Of a stretch of DNA of 64,000 bases, positions 16,393 through 24,849 are shown in pieces; the stretch's first letter is position 1; each line of letters opens with the position of its first letter. The DNA lies in assembly GCA_037443785.1 (NCBI GenBank), contig JBBINR010000014.1, positions 1 to 64,000 of the forward strand. Reading direction: 5' to 3'. Below the pieces are notes generated by a model. That model had not been told where the DNA came from. It did no database searches and was given only the letters and a program-made list of their open reading frames with translations. This DNA comes from JAQUOA01 sp037443785. GTDB taxonomy: Bacteria; Bacteroidota; Ignavibacteria; UBA10030; UBA8401. A program made the position numbers and the translations under genes.

Positions 16393-19038
16393 TTATTTCA
16401 ACAATAAAATCTTTTTCGTTGTCGAAAAATTTCCTGCAGACATTTTTACAAAATAGGTTCCGCTCGCAGTGCGGGATGCATTCCACTGCACCGAATATTT
16501 TCCGGCGTTCTTTTGTTCATCGACCAACACAGCGACTTCTTTTCCAATTTCATCGTATACTTTCAACGTTACATGAATCCCCCTCGATGCTGTCGCATCG
16601 TTCCCCCCTTGCAAAGGGGGATTAAGAGGAATTTCATATGTAATCATCGTTGATGGATTGAACGGATTCGGGTAATTTTGGCTTAATGAAAAATCGAGCG
16701 GAACGTTTACATCGGCAAGTCGCACGTTTGTGATGCGCGCAGGCCCAAGCTTTCGCTGGTACACTCCATTCCCAAATGTTGCAGCACGCAACACACGATT
16801 CGTTTTTGAGATTGAAACGTCCAGTACCATAGCGTACGGCATACCATCAAACCATGGCAGCCAAGACGTACCGCTGTTGGTTGTTCGATACACACCAAGA
16901 TCAGTGCCGATATAAATATCTGTCGGATTCAGTGGATCAATGCAAACAGATTGTGTCGGAACATCAGGAAGATCCGATGAAATATTATTCCATGTTGCGC
17001 CGGCATCGGTTGAACGAAAAACGTGTGCTATTCCATATCCGGAAAACGTTGCGTATGCGATTGCACTCTTCGTCGGATCGAATGAAATATCGGTCGGATA
17101 GCGATTCGGAAGTGACGACAACGATTTTGTCCAAGTTACACCGCCGTTTGTAGAATAGAATAATTCAAAAAGTGCTGCAGTGCGCTGACCGGTTCCAGCA
17201 ATGATTGTATCCGCACTTGTAAAGCTTGCGGCAAGGCACGAAACATTCGATCCATTTAATACTTTCCCTCCATTCGTTTCGCTCCACGATGTTCCACCGT
17301 TGATCGATTTAAATATTTTTTTTGCCCCCGCATACAAAATGTTCGGATTAGATTGAGTAATGACAAACGGAGCAATGAAATTCGACGAATCAGCATTTGA
17401 ACTGAAAATAGCAGACCAGCTGCTTCCTCCATCAGTCGATTTTGAAATGGCAAGATAGACGTACTCTTCGTATAACACGTTTTTATTCGTTGGATCAATT
17501 GCACACCAACCGCCATCGCCGCCATACACTTTATTCCATGCCCGCGCTCCTTCATATTTTACCGTTCCATTATCCTGAAGCCCGCCAAGCGCGATCAATG
17601 AATCGTTTCCCGCATTATCAAAACCGTTATAGAATTGTGTCGTCACCAATCCACCATTTCGCCCGATAAATGTTTCACCGCCGTCCGTCGATTCAAATAC
17701 CCCTCCATCAGTTCCAAAAAACATTCTGCTCGCATTCCTCGGATCGAAAACAATAGCATGATGATCGGCATGAATGTAGTCGGCCGCTCCTTCAATTCCG
17801 CCGGCAGAGATAACACCAAAATTTCCCTTAAACCAATATGATTTTTGAATCAATGATGCACCCGATGATGTCGATTTGTACACATCAAGTCCCGCAGCGT
17901 AAACAAGGGTCGAATTGGTCGGGTGAACGGCGACGACATTATCGTACCAGCCTTGCCCGTTCACATAATTCGGCGACGATGAAGACATTGTTGACCACGA
18001 ATTTCCATTATCAGTTGATTGATACAATCCTTCAACATTATGTGTCACGGCATTAGCGATGCTTGCGTACACAATTGACGGGTTTGCAGGATAGATGGCA
18101 AGGGACGTACGTCCGAAATTTGCTGAAGGCAAACCATTCGTCAATCGGGTGAAAGAATTTCCTCCATTTGTGGAACGATACAAACCGGAATTAGGTGAAG
18201 TGTTTCGCTGCCCACAGGCGACATAGATAATTGTTGTATCGTTCGGATTCACGGCAAGATCCATGGCCATTAACGTATCAAGAATTCGAATAAATGTAAC
18301 GCCGGCATCGTACGATCGATAGGTTCCTTCAGAAGTTGCCGCATAAATTGTTTTTGAATTTTTCGGATTGATGACAATCTTTTGAACAGATCGATTTTGA
18401 TTAAATTGCCAGGTTAATCCAGTTGCGCTCCACGTTGTTCCTCTATCCGTACTCTTCACGACACCGAGCCCGTACGTTGTGCGAGCGCTTGGAGTTCCTA
18501 ACAATCCTAAATTATATCCGCTGATCTCTCCCGTTCCGATATACATCTCATTCGCATTCGTCTGATTGATTGCAATGGTGCTGACGGAAAGAAGATAAAA
18601 TCCGGTATTCACAAATTCCCATCCGGTCTCTCCGGCTCCGCCAGTTTTTGATTTCCATAGACCTCCACTTGCAGAGCCTGCCCAAAGAATATTGTTGCTG
18701 TCGGGATCGATTGCAAGCGATAACACGCGCCCTCCGATGTTGTTGGGACCGATTGACTGCCATGGTTCTTCAACCACGCCTGATTTTTTTTGCATCCGCA
18801 GTATTTTTTGTTGGGTCAATTGAACCGCGCGAGTCAATCCTTCACGATTGATCATTTGATCAGGGAGAGCACGCTGAGAATACCACCATTCAAACGCTTC
18901 ATCGGCATGGCCTTCTTCCTCTTCTTCTTTAAAATCATTTTTATGATTAAAAAGAAAAAGCGCCGTGGTAAACCCAAGCGCAATAACCAATGCGAAAAAT
19001 ATTTTTGTCACGATCTTTTTTCTATAAAATTTGTTCAC
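16393..19038 (-). CDS. Secreted BNR/sialidase-like beta-propeller protein with T9SS sorting domain
   Basis: The 881-residue exported protein starts at GTG 19038, five bases after the stop of the DUF2062 gene. Extending to ATG 19173 adds a Cys-rich tract that is only an out-of-frame shadow of that gene. The N-terminus has one hydrophobic helix (IFFALVIALGFTTALFLF) as export signal. Residues about 90-740 carry many repeats of the VPS10/BNR propeller type, with phrases such as GGLWKSKTGG, YRSTNGGNSFT and FRSTDAGATW. The last about 85 residues form the sorting domain (NYPNPFNPSTMITYEIPL ... KKILLLK). A palindromic repeat encodes an extra stretch inside this domain. No catalytic residues are evident. 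Function is probably surface binding or photosynthesis-stability-factor-like; unknown. Confidence 0.85.
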   Translation of the reverse strand: MNKFYRKKIVTKIFFALVIALGFTTALFLFNHKNDFKEEEEEGHADEAFEWWYSQRALPDQMINREGLTRAVQLTQQKILRMQKKSGVVEEPWQSIGPNNIGGRVLSLAIDPDSNNILWAGSASGGLWKSKTGGAGETGWEFVNTGFYLLSVSTIAINQTNANEMYIGTGEISGYNLGLLGTPSARTTYGLGVVKSTDRGTTWSATGLTWQFNQNRSVQKIVINPKNSKTIYAATSEGTYRSYDAGVTFIRILDTLMAMDLAVNPNDTTIIYVACGQRNTSPNSGLYRSTNGGNSFTRLTNGLPSANFGRTSLAIYPANPSIVYASIANAVTHNVEGLYQSTDNGNSWSTMSSSSPNYVNGQGWYDNVVAVHPTNSTLVYAAGLDVYKSTSSGASLIQKSYWFKGNFGVISAGGIEGAADYIHADHHAIVFDPRNASRMFFGTDGGVFESTDGGETFIGRNGGLVTTQFYNGFDNAGNDSLIALGGLQDNGTVKYEGARAWNKVYGGDGGWCAIDPTNKNVLYEEYVYLAISKSTDGGSSWSAIFSSNADSSNFIAPFVITQSNPNILYAGAKKIFKSINGGTSWSETNGGKVLNGSNVSCLAASFTSADTIIAGTGQRTAALFELFYSTNGGVTWTKSLSSLPNRYPTDISFDPTKSAIAYATFSGYGIAHVFRSTDAGATWNNISSDLPDVPTQSVCIDPLNPTDIYIGTDLGVYRTTNSGTSWLPWFDGMPYAMVLDVSISKTNRVLRAATFGNGVYQRKLGPARITNVRLADVNVPLDFSLSQNYPNPFNPSTMITYEIPLNPPLQGGNDATASRGIHVTLKVYDEIGKEVAVLVDEQKNAGKYSVQWNASRTASGTYFVKMSAGNFSTTKKILLLK
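16576..16623. repeat. Composite palindromic repeat inside a sorting-domain coding region
   Basis: The outer arms AATCCCCC (16576-16583) and GGGGGATT (16616-16623) enclose two inner hairpins: CGATGC/GCATCG (16585-16600) and CCCCCTT/AAGGGGG. The host gene reads through in frame, adding about 17 residues (NPPLQGG...) where other sorting domains have a short turn. The same style of repeat occurs at 26845-26915. Confidence 0.75.
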
Positions 19039-19043
19039 CGAGA

Positions 19044-19541
19044 TTATTGTTCCGTTACCGTTGTCTGGGATCCACGACGCACAAGAAGTGGAACAAGGAT
19101 AGCATACAACACCACAACCAACGGCAAACCAATAATCATCCACGCAACAACGGCATGGAACGCTGTCGACCATAACTCATTGGCTGCGCCGACACCATTG
19201 GTTTGAATCAGTGCAATAATTTGGACAACATCGAGCGAAAGTGGAGGTTCGTTAAAGAGCAATTCTCCTGCTCTGACATGTGGAATTAAAAGGATCAATT
19301 GAAGAGGTGAGACAAAATAATTGACGAGTTGAATAGCCGGCAAGTTTAATTTGAATACTACGGCTGCGATCGCACACAAAACTGTCGTTACGCCGAGTAT
19401 CGGAAAAACACCCAAAACAATTCCCAGCGCAATGGTCAGTGCAAGCTTTTGCGGTGATAATCCCTGCCGTAAGAAATTGATCATTGGAACAATAAGCGTG
19501 CGCTGAAAAAACAATTCGATTTTCTTTTTGCTCCAATTCAA
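19044..19541 (-). CDS. DUF2062 membrane protein
   Basis: The 165-residue integral membrane protein has the DUF2062 signature: GLSPQKLALTIALGIVLGVFPILGVTT at residues about 26-52, then LNLPAIQLVNYFVSPLQLIL. A final pair of hydrophobic segments (AFHAVVAWMIIGLPLVVVLYAILVPLLV) follows. The function of the family is not established; it often sits near lipid or polysaccharide synthesis genes. It is followed after five bases by the propeller protein, with which it is probably co-transcribed. Confidence 0.85.
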   Translation of the reverse strand: MNWSKKKIELFFQRTLIVPMINFLRQGLSPQKLALTIALGIVLGVFPILGVTTVLCAIAAVVFKLNLPAIQLVNYFVSPLQLILLIPHVRAGELLFNEPPLSLDVVQIIALIQTNGVGAANELWSTAFHAVVAWMIIGLPLVVVLYAILVPLLVRRGSQTTVTEQ

Positions 19542-19743
19542 AAAAACTACCTCTTACAAATCTGTATTCAGTGAATGACCTTGTTTAAAGATACGAAAAA
19601 AAAGAACTTTGTAGAAATTACATGCTTGAATAAACGCAACATCCCCTTTTTTCGCCAATTTCTGAGCATTTATAATGGCAAGCTCGTTGCAGAATTAATA
19701 GACAAGTAATCAAACTATTTTCCCGGCAGGAAGGGAGATCGAT

Positions 19744-19941
19744 ATGTTTCATCACCTTACACACATAAAATCCATGGACACATCAAAAAAAGATATACAA
19801 ATTTCGGACATACAGAAAAATTCCATGATGGAAAAAATCTATAACAGCGATATTTATAAAGAATTTTTACGGCAATGGGGAAATCCGAACAGCCAAATTC
19901 TTTTGAATCATAAATCAGTATCGATCTCTAAAAATCGATAA
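19744..19941 (+). CDS. Small hypothetical protein (65 aa) with its own ribosome site and terminator
   Basis: The product is not recognised. Support for being real is local: AAGGGAG is seven bases before ATG 19744, the frame is 65 codons in an otherwise minus-strand neighbourhood, and a strong + strand terminator lies 56 bases after the stop. The protein is polar and charged, with MDTSKKDIQISDIQKNSMMEKIY near the start, no hydrophobic segment and no cysteines. It may be a small cytoplasmic regulator or a non-conserved ORF. Confidence 0.45.
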   Translation: MFHHLTHIKSMDTSKKDIQISDIQKNSMMEKIYNSDIYKEFLRQWGNPNSQILLNHKSVSISKNR

Positions 19942-19996
19942 CCTGTTTTTTATACTATGAATTCCCCCTCACAGCGGTCTTCATCCTTAACTCCGT

Positions 19997-20036
19997 GTTC
20001 CATCGAATATAGTTTCGATGGAACATTTTTATTTTA
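19997..20036 (+). terminator. Terminator after the 65-aa ORF
   Basis: The 11-bp stem GTTCCATCGAA (19997-20007) pairs with TTCGATGGAAC (20014-20024) and is followed by ATTTTTATTTT on the + strand. Confidence 0.85.
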
Positions 20037-20059
20037 AAGCAAAAAAAATAATTAAAAAT

Positions 20060-20270
20060 TTACTTTATCAACAGCACCTTCATACTTTGCACTTTATCTT
20101 TACTCTGCAATCTTGCAAAATAAATCCCACCGGAAAGTTTTGATGCATCAAATTGTACAGAACAATTTCCTGATTCTTTTGTTTCATCTACCACTGTTGC
20201 AGCTACCCTTCCGATCACATCCTGCACTTTCAACGACACAAGATTCGATGTTGGCAACAGAAATTCTTCG
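20060..20270 (-). pseudogene. Detached fragment of a T9SS C-terminal sorting domain
   Basis: The frame reads LPTSNLVSLKVQDVIGRVAATVVDETKES and ends GGIYFARLQSKDKVQSMKVLLIK, which matches the last about 65 residues of the sorting domains next door. The NYPNPFNP part, any passenger and any credible start are missing. The ORF can be extended to an ATG at 20317 only by reading through the terminator hairpin of the upstream gene. It is therefore a relic, probably of an ancient duplication or deletion. Confidence 0.7.
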
Positions 20271-20276
20271 GAAAAA

Positions 20277-20303
20277 GGAAAGGGCGGAATTTCTCCCGCC
20301 CTA
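20277..20303 (-). terminator. Terminator of the 506-aa T9SS gene
   Basis: On the minus strand GGGCGG (20301-20296) pairs with CCGCCC (20287-20282) around an 8-base loop, followed by TTTCCTTTTTC. It lies about 30 bases after the stop at 20330. Confidence 0.75.
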
Positions 20304-20329
20304 AGTAAATTCCCCATAGGTATTGGAAT

Positions 20330-21850
20330 TTATTTCAGCAACATCATTTTCTTTAATTGCGCTTTGTCTCCGCTTTGGAGTTTTGCAAAATAGATTCCGC
20401 TCACAAGACGCGAAGCATTGAATTCAACACGATGCAATTGCCCTGCTTGAGCAACATCATTAAACAATGTCGTAACTTCTCTCCCCAATACGTCATAAAT
20501 TTTCACGACCGCTCTTCCAGTCTGCCGAACGGTAAATTCAATTGTGGTAGATGGATTAAAAGGATTGGGATAGTTTTGGAATAATTCAAACGATGCCGGT
20601 ACTGCTACAGTTTGTTGTACCGATAAGGTTGACGATGCAAGGACAGTTCCGGTGGTAAAATCGCAGAGGTAATATTTTGCATTATAATCGAACCATTGCT
20701 GCGGGGTTTCAACTCCCCAGGAATACGTAACGCCCCAATAGAATTTCGATTGATCGGGAACAAGGTTGCCGTATTGACTCATATTTTGATCTGCAAGAGA
20801 CATTTCGATTTTAAATGTCAGTGAATCAGGATGAGCCTGCGTCCGAAATGTTTTTCCACCTGCCGCTTCAACATTGGCAACAACTGTTGCGCTTGATGCA
20901 GCCGCAGTGATATTGGGGAGCGGCCGCATATTTATTACCCAGTTGAAATAATTCGGATCAATGGTATCTTTTTTCGACATGAACGAACTAACGTTGACCG
21001 TCAATCCAATGGTATTACTATTTGCAGTGTAAACAAATTCCCACGAACTGCTTTTTCCAAGAGTATCGACTCTCCATCCGGAAGCTCGCCTCAATACTTT
21101 ATCCAATGGAAGGTCATTATCTAAACTATCCGCAATTGTAACGGCATCTGAAAATAGATTTGGTGCCATGGTGCGAAAAGTCAACCCAACATTATTCACC
21201 GAAGCTCCATTGACAACAATTGAATCTCCAAACGCGAGAACATCAACTCCATCTTCCGGACGAATTTTACCATCATGATCAACATCTTTAACAGCAAGCG
21301 GCCAGTACGTTCCATTAGGGACATAAGGAATAGTAAATGTTCCATTGCTGTTCGCGTTTGTCCACCCTGCAAACGGCGGCGGTCCCTCATTCTGACCTTT
21401 ATCAATTGGAATCGTCATAAGCCCTACGACGGCATCTTGCAATGTAACACCTGTTGAACCTACACTCAGTGTTCCATTAATTGAATACGGTGAAAAATCT
21501 GAACCTGTGGTAAAGTAATAGACATACGGCGTTGTCATTGCAGCACCGGATTTTGCTTTCATATACAACAGTGCAAAAAAGTATGTCGTATTTGGTTTCA
21601 GCAGGCATGTTGCCGATGCCGTTTTTCCATCGAGACTGTATCCGTGTGTTACGATCGAATCAATATTTGAAAACCAGGAATCGCTTTGACTCATTGAGTT
21701 CGTATCGATTGCTTCGTTGAATGTTAAACTAATCGTTGTTGTCAGAGGAACATTCTTTGCATTGTTCGCCGGTTCGGTTGAAACGATTGAAAACTGCGCA
21801 AAGAGCATGCACGGAATAAAGAGAAGGAAGAAACTATAAATAGTTTTCAT
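20330..21850 (-). CDS. T9SS-secreted protein with N-terminal SbsA/Big_5 Ig-like domain
   Basis: The 506-residue protein starts at ATG 21850, preceded by AAGGAG; the longer frame to 21958 lacks support. Residues 1-18 (MKTIYSFFLLFIPCMLFA) are a signal peptide. Residues about 20-115 look like a Big_5 Ig-like domain (VSTEPANNAKNVPLTTTISLTFNEAID). Residues about 125-215 contain a beta-sandwich with a Ca-binding-like DVDHDGKIRPEDGVDVLAFGD stretch. The tail carries a sorting domain (NYPNPFNPSTTIEFTV ... LKKMMLLK). The middle part is not recognised. It is probably exposed on the cell surface or released. Confidence 0.82.
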   Translation of the reverse strand: MKTIYSFFLLFIPCMLFAQFSIVSTEPANNAKNVPLTTTISLTFNEAIDTNSMSQSDSWFSNIDSIVTHGYSLDGKTASATCLLKPNTTYFFALLYMKAKSGAAMTTPYVYYFTTGSDFSPYSINGTLSVGSTGVTLQDAVVGLMTIPIDKGQNEGPPPFAGWTNANSNGTFTIPYVPNGTYWPLAVKDVDHDGKIRPEDGVDVLAFGDSIVVNGASVNNVGLTFRTMAPNLFSDAVTIADSLDNDLPLDKVLRRASGWRVDTLGKSSSWEFVYTANSNTIGLTVNVSSFMSKKDTIDPNYFNWVINMRPLPNITAAASSATVVANVEAAGGKTFRTQAHPDSLTFKIEMSLADQNMSQYGNLVPDQSKFYWGVTYSWGVETPQQWFDYNAKYYLCDFTTGTVLASSTLSVQQTVAVPASFELFQNYPNPFNPSTTIEFTVRQTGRAVVKIYDVLGREVTTLFNDVAQAGQLHRVEFNASRLVSGIYFAKLQSGDKAQLKKMMLLK

Positions 21851-22211
21851 AACACTCCTTGAATTGATTGTAAGATTGAAATGGAGTGTTGGGTTGTCGA
21901 TATCGGCCTTAACTCTGTGATTGTGTCGAATCAACAAACACAACACGAGAGCTAACAAAGCTCGAGAGAGGGGAGGATAGATCGCTCAGGAGAATTGCCA
22001 GAGAGAGTCCTTTGCAGGTCTGCTCTTTCATTATTTCCTGTTGGCAAATTATCGTAATTTCAGTGAGATGTCAAGCGACATGCAGACAGGGTCGATTTAT
22101 GGCAGGACACATTGTATTTTTTTGGGAATTACAGAGAAGATGGTACTGTCTGAATTATAACTTTCTATATATTTCAACTTCGGATAATGTTTTTATGAAA
22201 AATGGAATTGA
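21851..22211. other. 361-bp intergenic stretch
   Basis: It holds the leader and promoter region of the 506-aa gene and the 3' side of the GH31 gene. Small hairpins can be drawn, such as GAGCT/AGCTC near 21950-21964 (minus strand transcript), but I see no known riboswitch consensus, no RNA gene and no coding frame that resembles protein. Confidence 0.5.
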
Positions 22212-24839
22212 TCATTTTAACAGTATCATTTTTCGCATTTGTATTTTATTACCGCTCTGAAGCCGAGCGAAATAAATTCCGCTGGAAAGATGTGAACCGT
22301 CGAATTGCAACGTATATTTTCCTGCATGCTGCACTTTATCAACCAATGTCCTCACTTCACGACCAAGCACGTCAATAACTTTTATCCATACATGATCAGT
22401 ACTGGGCAATTGGTAGGCAATCATGGTTGTCGGATTAAATGGATTGGGAAAATTTTGTTCTATTTGAAATTGCAACGGAAGATTATCGCCAACTTTTTTT
22501 ACTGAAGTCGTCGAATTATAATAGACGGCAAGCGTGTGTCCGGCATTGTTGCCGGGAAATTTTACCAAACATTTTTTCAATAAAGAATCGAACGCCCATC
22601 CCTTTGCGGCAAATGACTGGATGGAATCGAGTGTAATAGATTTTATGTGAATACCATCCAATACAACGCTGTCCGGGGCGATGGTGATCCAATTAAGTTC
22701 TGCAAGCCAATCCCGTTGGGGCACTGTATACGCACCAAAACATGCACCAATAGTAATTAATGTTCGTTTATCGGTGCGATCATGCATGATGGTATCCGTG
22801 CTATACATTCCTTTTTCATAATCGTACGTGACGCCATCATCATCATATATTGTGCATCTCCCTGTTCCCCCGGGAAAACTGGAGAGAATCAACGTCTTTT
22901 GTGATTCAGGGGCATCAATATTTCGTCCAACATTCGACATCGGTATAATCGAACCGGCTTTGACAAATAGTGGAATATCCGATCGTGTCACCGAAACTGT
23001 ATACGATGTCTTCCCTGTAAAATATTTTCCTGAATTGAAATCATACCAATTTCCTTCGGGGAGATAAACTGATTGCTGAGTCGCTCCTTCGGCAACAACT
23101 GGCGAAACGAGTATACTGTTTCCAAACATCCACTCGGAAGAAAGATTTGCAACTGCAGGATCATCGGGAAATTCAACAACGAGCGGACGAGCGATCGAAA
23201 CTCCGGTCAAATAATTTTCTCTCGCAGCAGAGTAAATATACGGCATCAATTGATACCGCAGCCGAATATATTTTGTCGCGATTGATTCAGCTTCAGCGCC
23301 GTAGTTCCACGGCTCGCGTTCTTGGCCGTATGTTCCATGAACCCGAAACACTGGAACAAATGCACCGAATTGTATCCATCGAAAATAATTTTCGTAATTT
23401 GGGGTTCCGTTAAATCCGCCAATATCCATTCCCCACCACGAAGCACCAAGCATGATACTTGAAAGCATATAGAGCCGCTGATTTGCCATTGTTTGGAAAC
23501 CGGTGTTAATATCTCCTGACCATAATGCATACGCATATCGCTGTGCGCCGGTATAAAAATTTCTATTGATCGACCAAACGCGATTATTATTGTATGCCCG
23601 CTGACCTTCATATTGACTTCGCTGCATTTGCATGAACATCAGATTGCCACCGAACTCATCGGCTTCATCGTTCCAGTATCCCGTAAGTCCTTTTGCATAT
23701 GAATTACCAAGTGTCGCAAAACTTTCCCAATACCACTTCCGCGCACCGGGATTATGAAAATTCAAACGACCAACCTGCTTGCCGCTGAAATAATCTTTTA
23801 CCGTATCAATAAAAAATCTGTTCGTGTTGCAATACAATCCCTGTGCGGTATTCAGATGAATTCTCGGTTTGCGAATCCCCATCAGATGCATTCCATATTT
23901 TTTTAATGTGTCAGCAATAATTCCCGATTGTCCATCGGGAAATTTTGGCCCCCACCGAAACTCACCGTAATTATCAGCTCCCCAATCCATCCAATCAAAA
24001 TCAAGAATGTACGCATCGAGTGGAATTGATTTTTCTCTATATGTCCGGATGTTGCTGTAAAGTTCTGATTGATCAATTCCCCATTCCGTATTGAGAAAAC
24101 CGAGAGTGTATTTTGGAAAGAGCGGCGGGAATCCCGTAACATCATGCAATCCTTTAATAATCTCTTTCGGTGACCCAACGAGAAAATATAATTCAAGATC
24201 TCTTTTCAACGGAGATACTGGACGCGTAAATGAAAATGATGCTCCGCTTATTGAAATCGAACCACCATCAACATCAGCAAGAAATCCCCAACCTTGTGTC
24301 GTCCATATAAAAGGCCCTCCGGCACCCCCCTGGTTTCCTGCATAGATGTTGGTCGTATTTTGTGTTTGTAAATTTCCTTGCGACCGGTTATGCACGCCGT
24401 AAAAAGTTCCGCCTGACGTAGTAAGGGAAATATTATTTTGATGAAGACCACCCGCCGACGGTTCTTCACAAAGCAATTGACCATTGTTTTTATATAAGTG
24501 GAAACGAAGAGGGTTTCGATCTATTTCTATTTTATAATTGGCCGTGGTAATTCGGAGAGGATCTCCTGATGTGTCGATATTTGCGCCAAACAATCCCCAC
24601 ACCGTGTTTGTCACGACAAGTGTGTCAGGATCTTCACCACCATTCGGCAAATAATTTACCTTGATAATTTGGTCATTGCACGATTTGAACACGACAACAT
24701 TTGTATCAGCGGAAAGGATTAGAGAATTGTCGGCAATTTGAATCTTCGTCACAGATCCGATCGTTTGCGATTTCAATTCATTATTCAAACACAATAATAC
24801 AATCAAAGCTGTCAAACTAAAAAAATGTATTCTCTTCAT
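22212..24839 (-). CDS. GH31 alpha-glycosidase with T9SS sorting domain
   Basis: The 875-residue secreted glycoside hydrolase family 31 enzyme (alpha-glucosidase/xylosidase class) starts with the signal peptide MKRIHFFSLTALIVLLCLNN. An N-terminal beta domain (RNPLRFHLYKNNGQLL) is followed by the TIM barrel, with YILDFDWMDWG, the nucleophile motif GYWNDEADEF (about residue 389) and the general acid region LWSGDINTGF (about 442). A C-terminal beta region typical of GH31 follows (LVVEFPDDPAV, YLPEGNWYDFNSGKYF). The final 85 residues are the sorting domain. It starts 10 bp after the GH53 stop, so the pair is an operon. Substrate is unresolved: alpha-glucosides or alpha-galactosides are both possible. 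Confidence 0.92.
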   Translation of the reverse strand: MKRIHFFSLTALIVLLCLNNELKSQTIGSVTKIQIADNSLILSADTNVVVFKSCNDQIIKVNYLPNGGEDPDTLVVTNTVWGLFGANIDTSGDPLRITTANYKIEIDRNPLRFHLYKNNGQLLCEEPSAGGLHQNNISLTTSGGTFYGVHNRSQGNLQTQNTTNIYAGNQGGAGGPFIWTTQGWGFLADVDGGSISISGASFSFTRPVSPLKRDLELYFLVGSPKEIIKGLHDVTGFPPLFPKYTLGFLNTEWGIDQSELYSNIRTYREKSIPLDAYILDFDWMDWGADNYGEFRWGPKFPDGQSGIIADTLKKYGMHLMGIRKPRIHLNTAQGLYCNTNRFFIDTVKDYFSGKQVGRLNFHNPGARKWYWESFATLGNSYAKGLTGYWNDEADEFGGNLMFMQMQRSQYEGQRAYNNNRVWSINRNFYTGAQRYAYALWSGDINTGFQTMANQRLYMLSSIMLGASWWGMDIGGFNGTPNYENYFRWIQFGAFVPVFRVHGTYGQEREPWNYGAEAESIATKYIRLRYQLMPYIYSAARENYLTGVSIARPLVVEFPDDPAVANLSSEWMFGNSILVSPVVAEGATQQSVYLPEGNWYDFNSGKYFTGKTSYTVSVTRSDIPLFVKAGSIIPMSNVGRNIDAPESQKTLILSSFPGGTGRCTIYDDDGVTYDYEKGMYSTDTIMHDRTDKRTLITIGACFGAYTVPQRDWLAELNWITIAPDSVVLDGIHIKSITLDSIQSFAAKGWAFDSLLKKCLVKFPGNNAGHTLAVYYNSTTSVKKVGDNLPLQFQIEQNFPNPFNPTTMIAYQLPSTDHVWIKVIDVLGREVRTLVDKVQHAGKYTLQFDGSHLSSGIYFARLQSGNKIQMRKMILLK

Positions 24840-24849
24840 AGATAATGTA

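Noticed and set aside
19039..19173. N-terminal extension of the BNR propeller protein to ATG 19173
   Set aside because: It overlaps the DUF2062 gene in another frame, has many Cys/Trp residues, and would put a signal-type helix in the interior; GTG 19038 is better.
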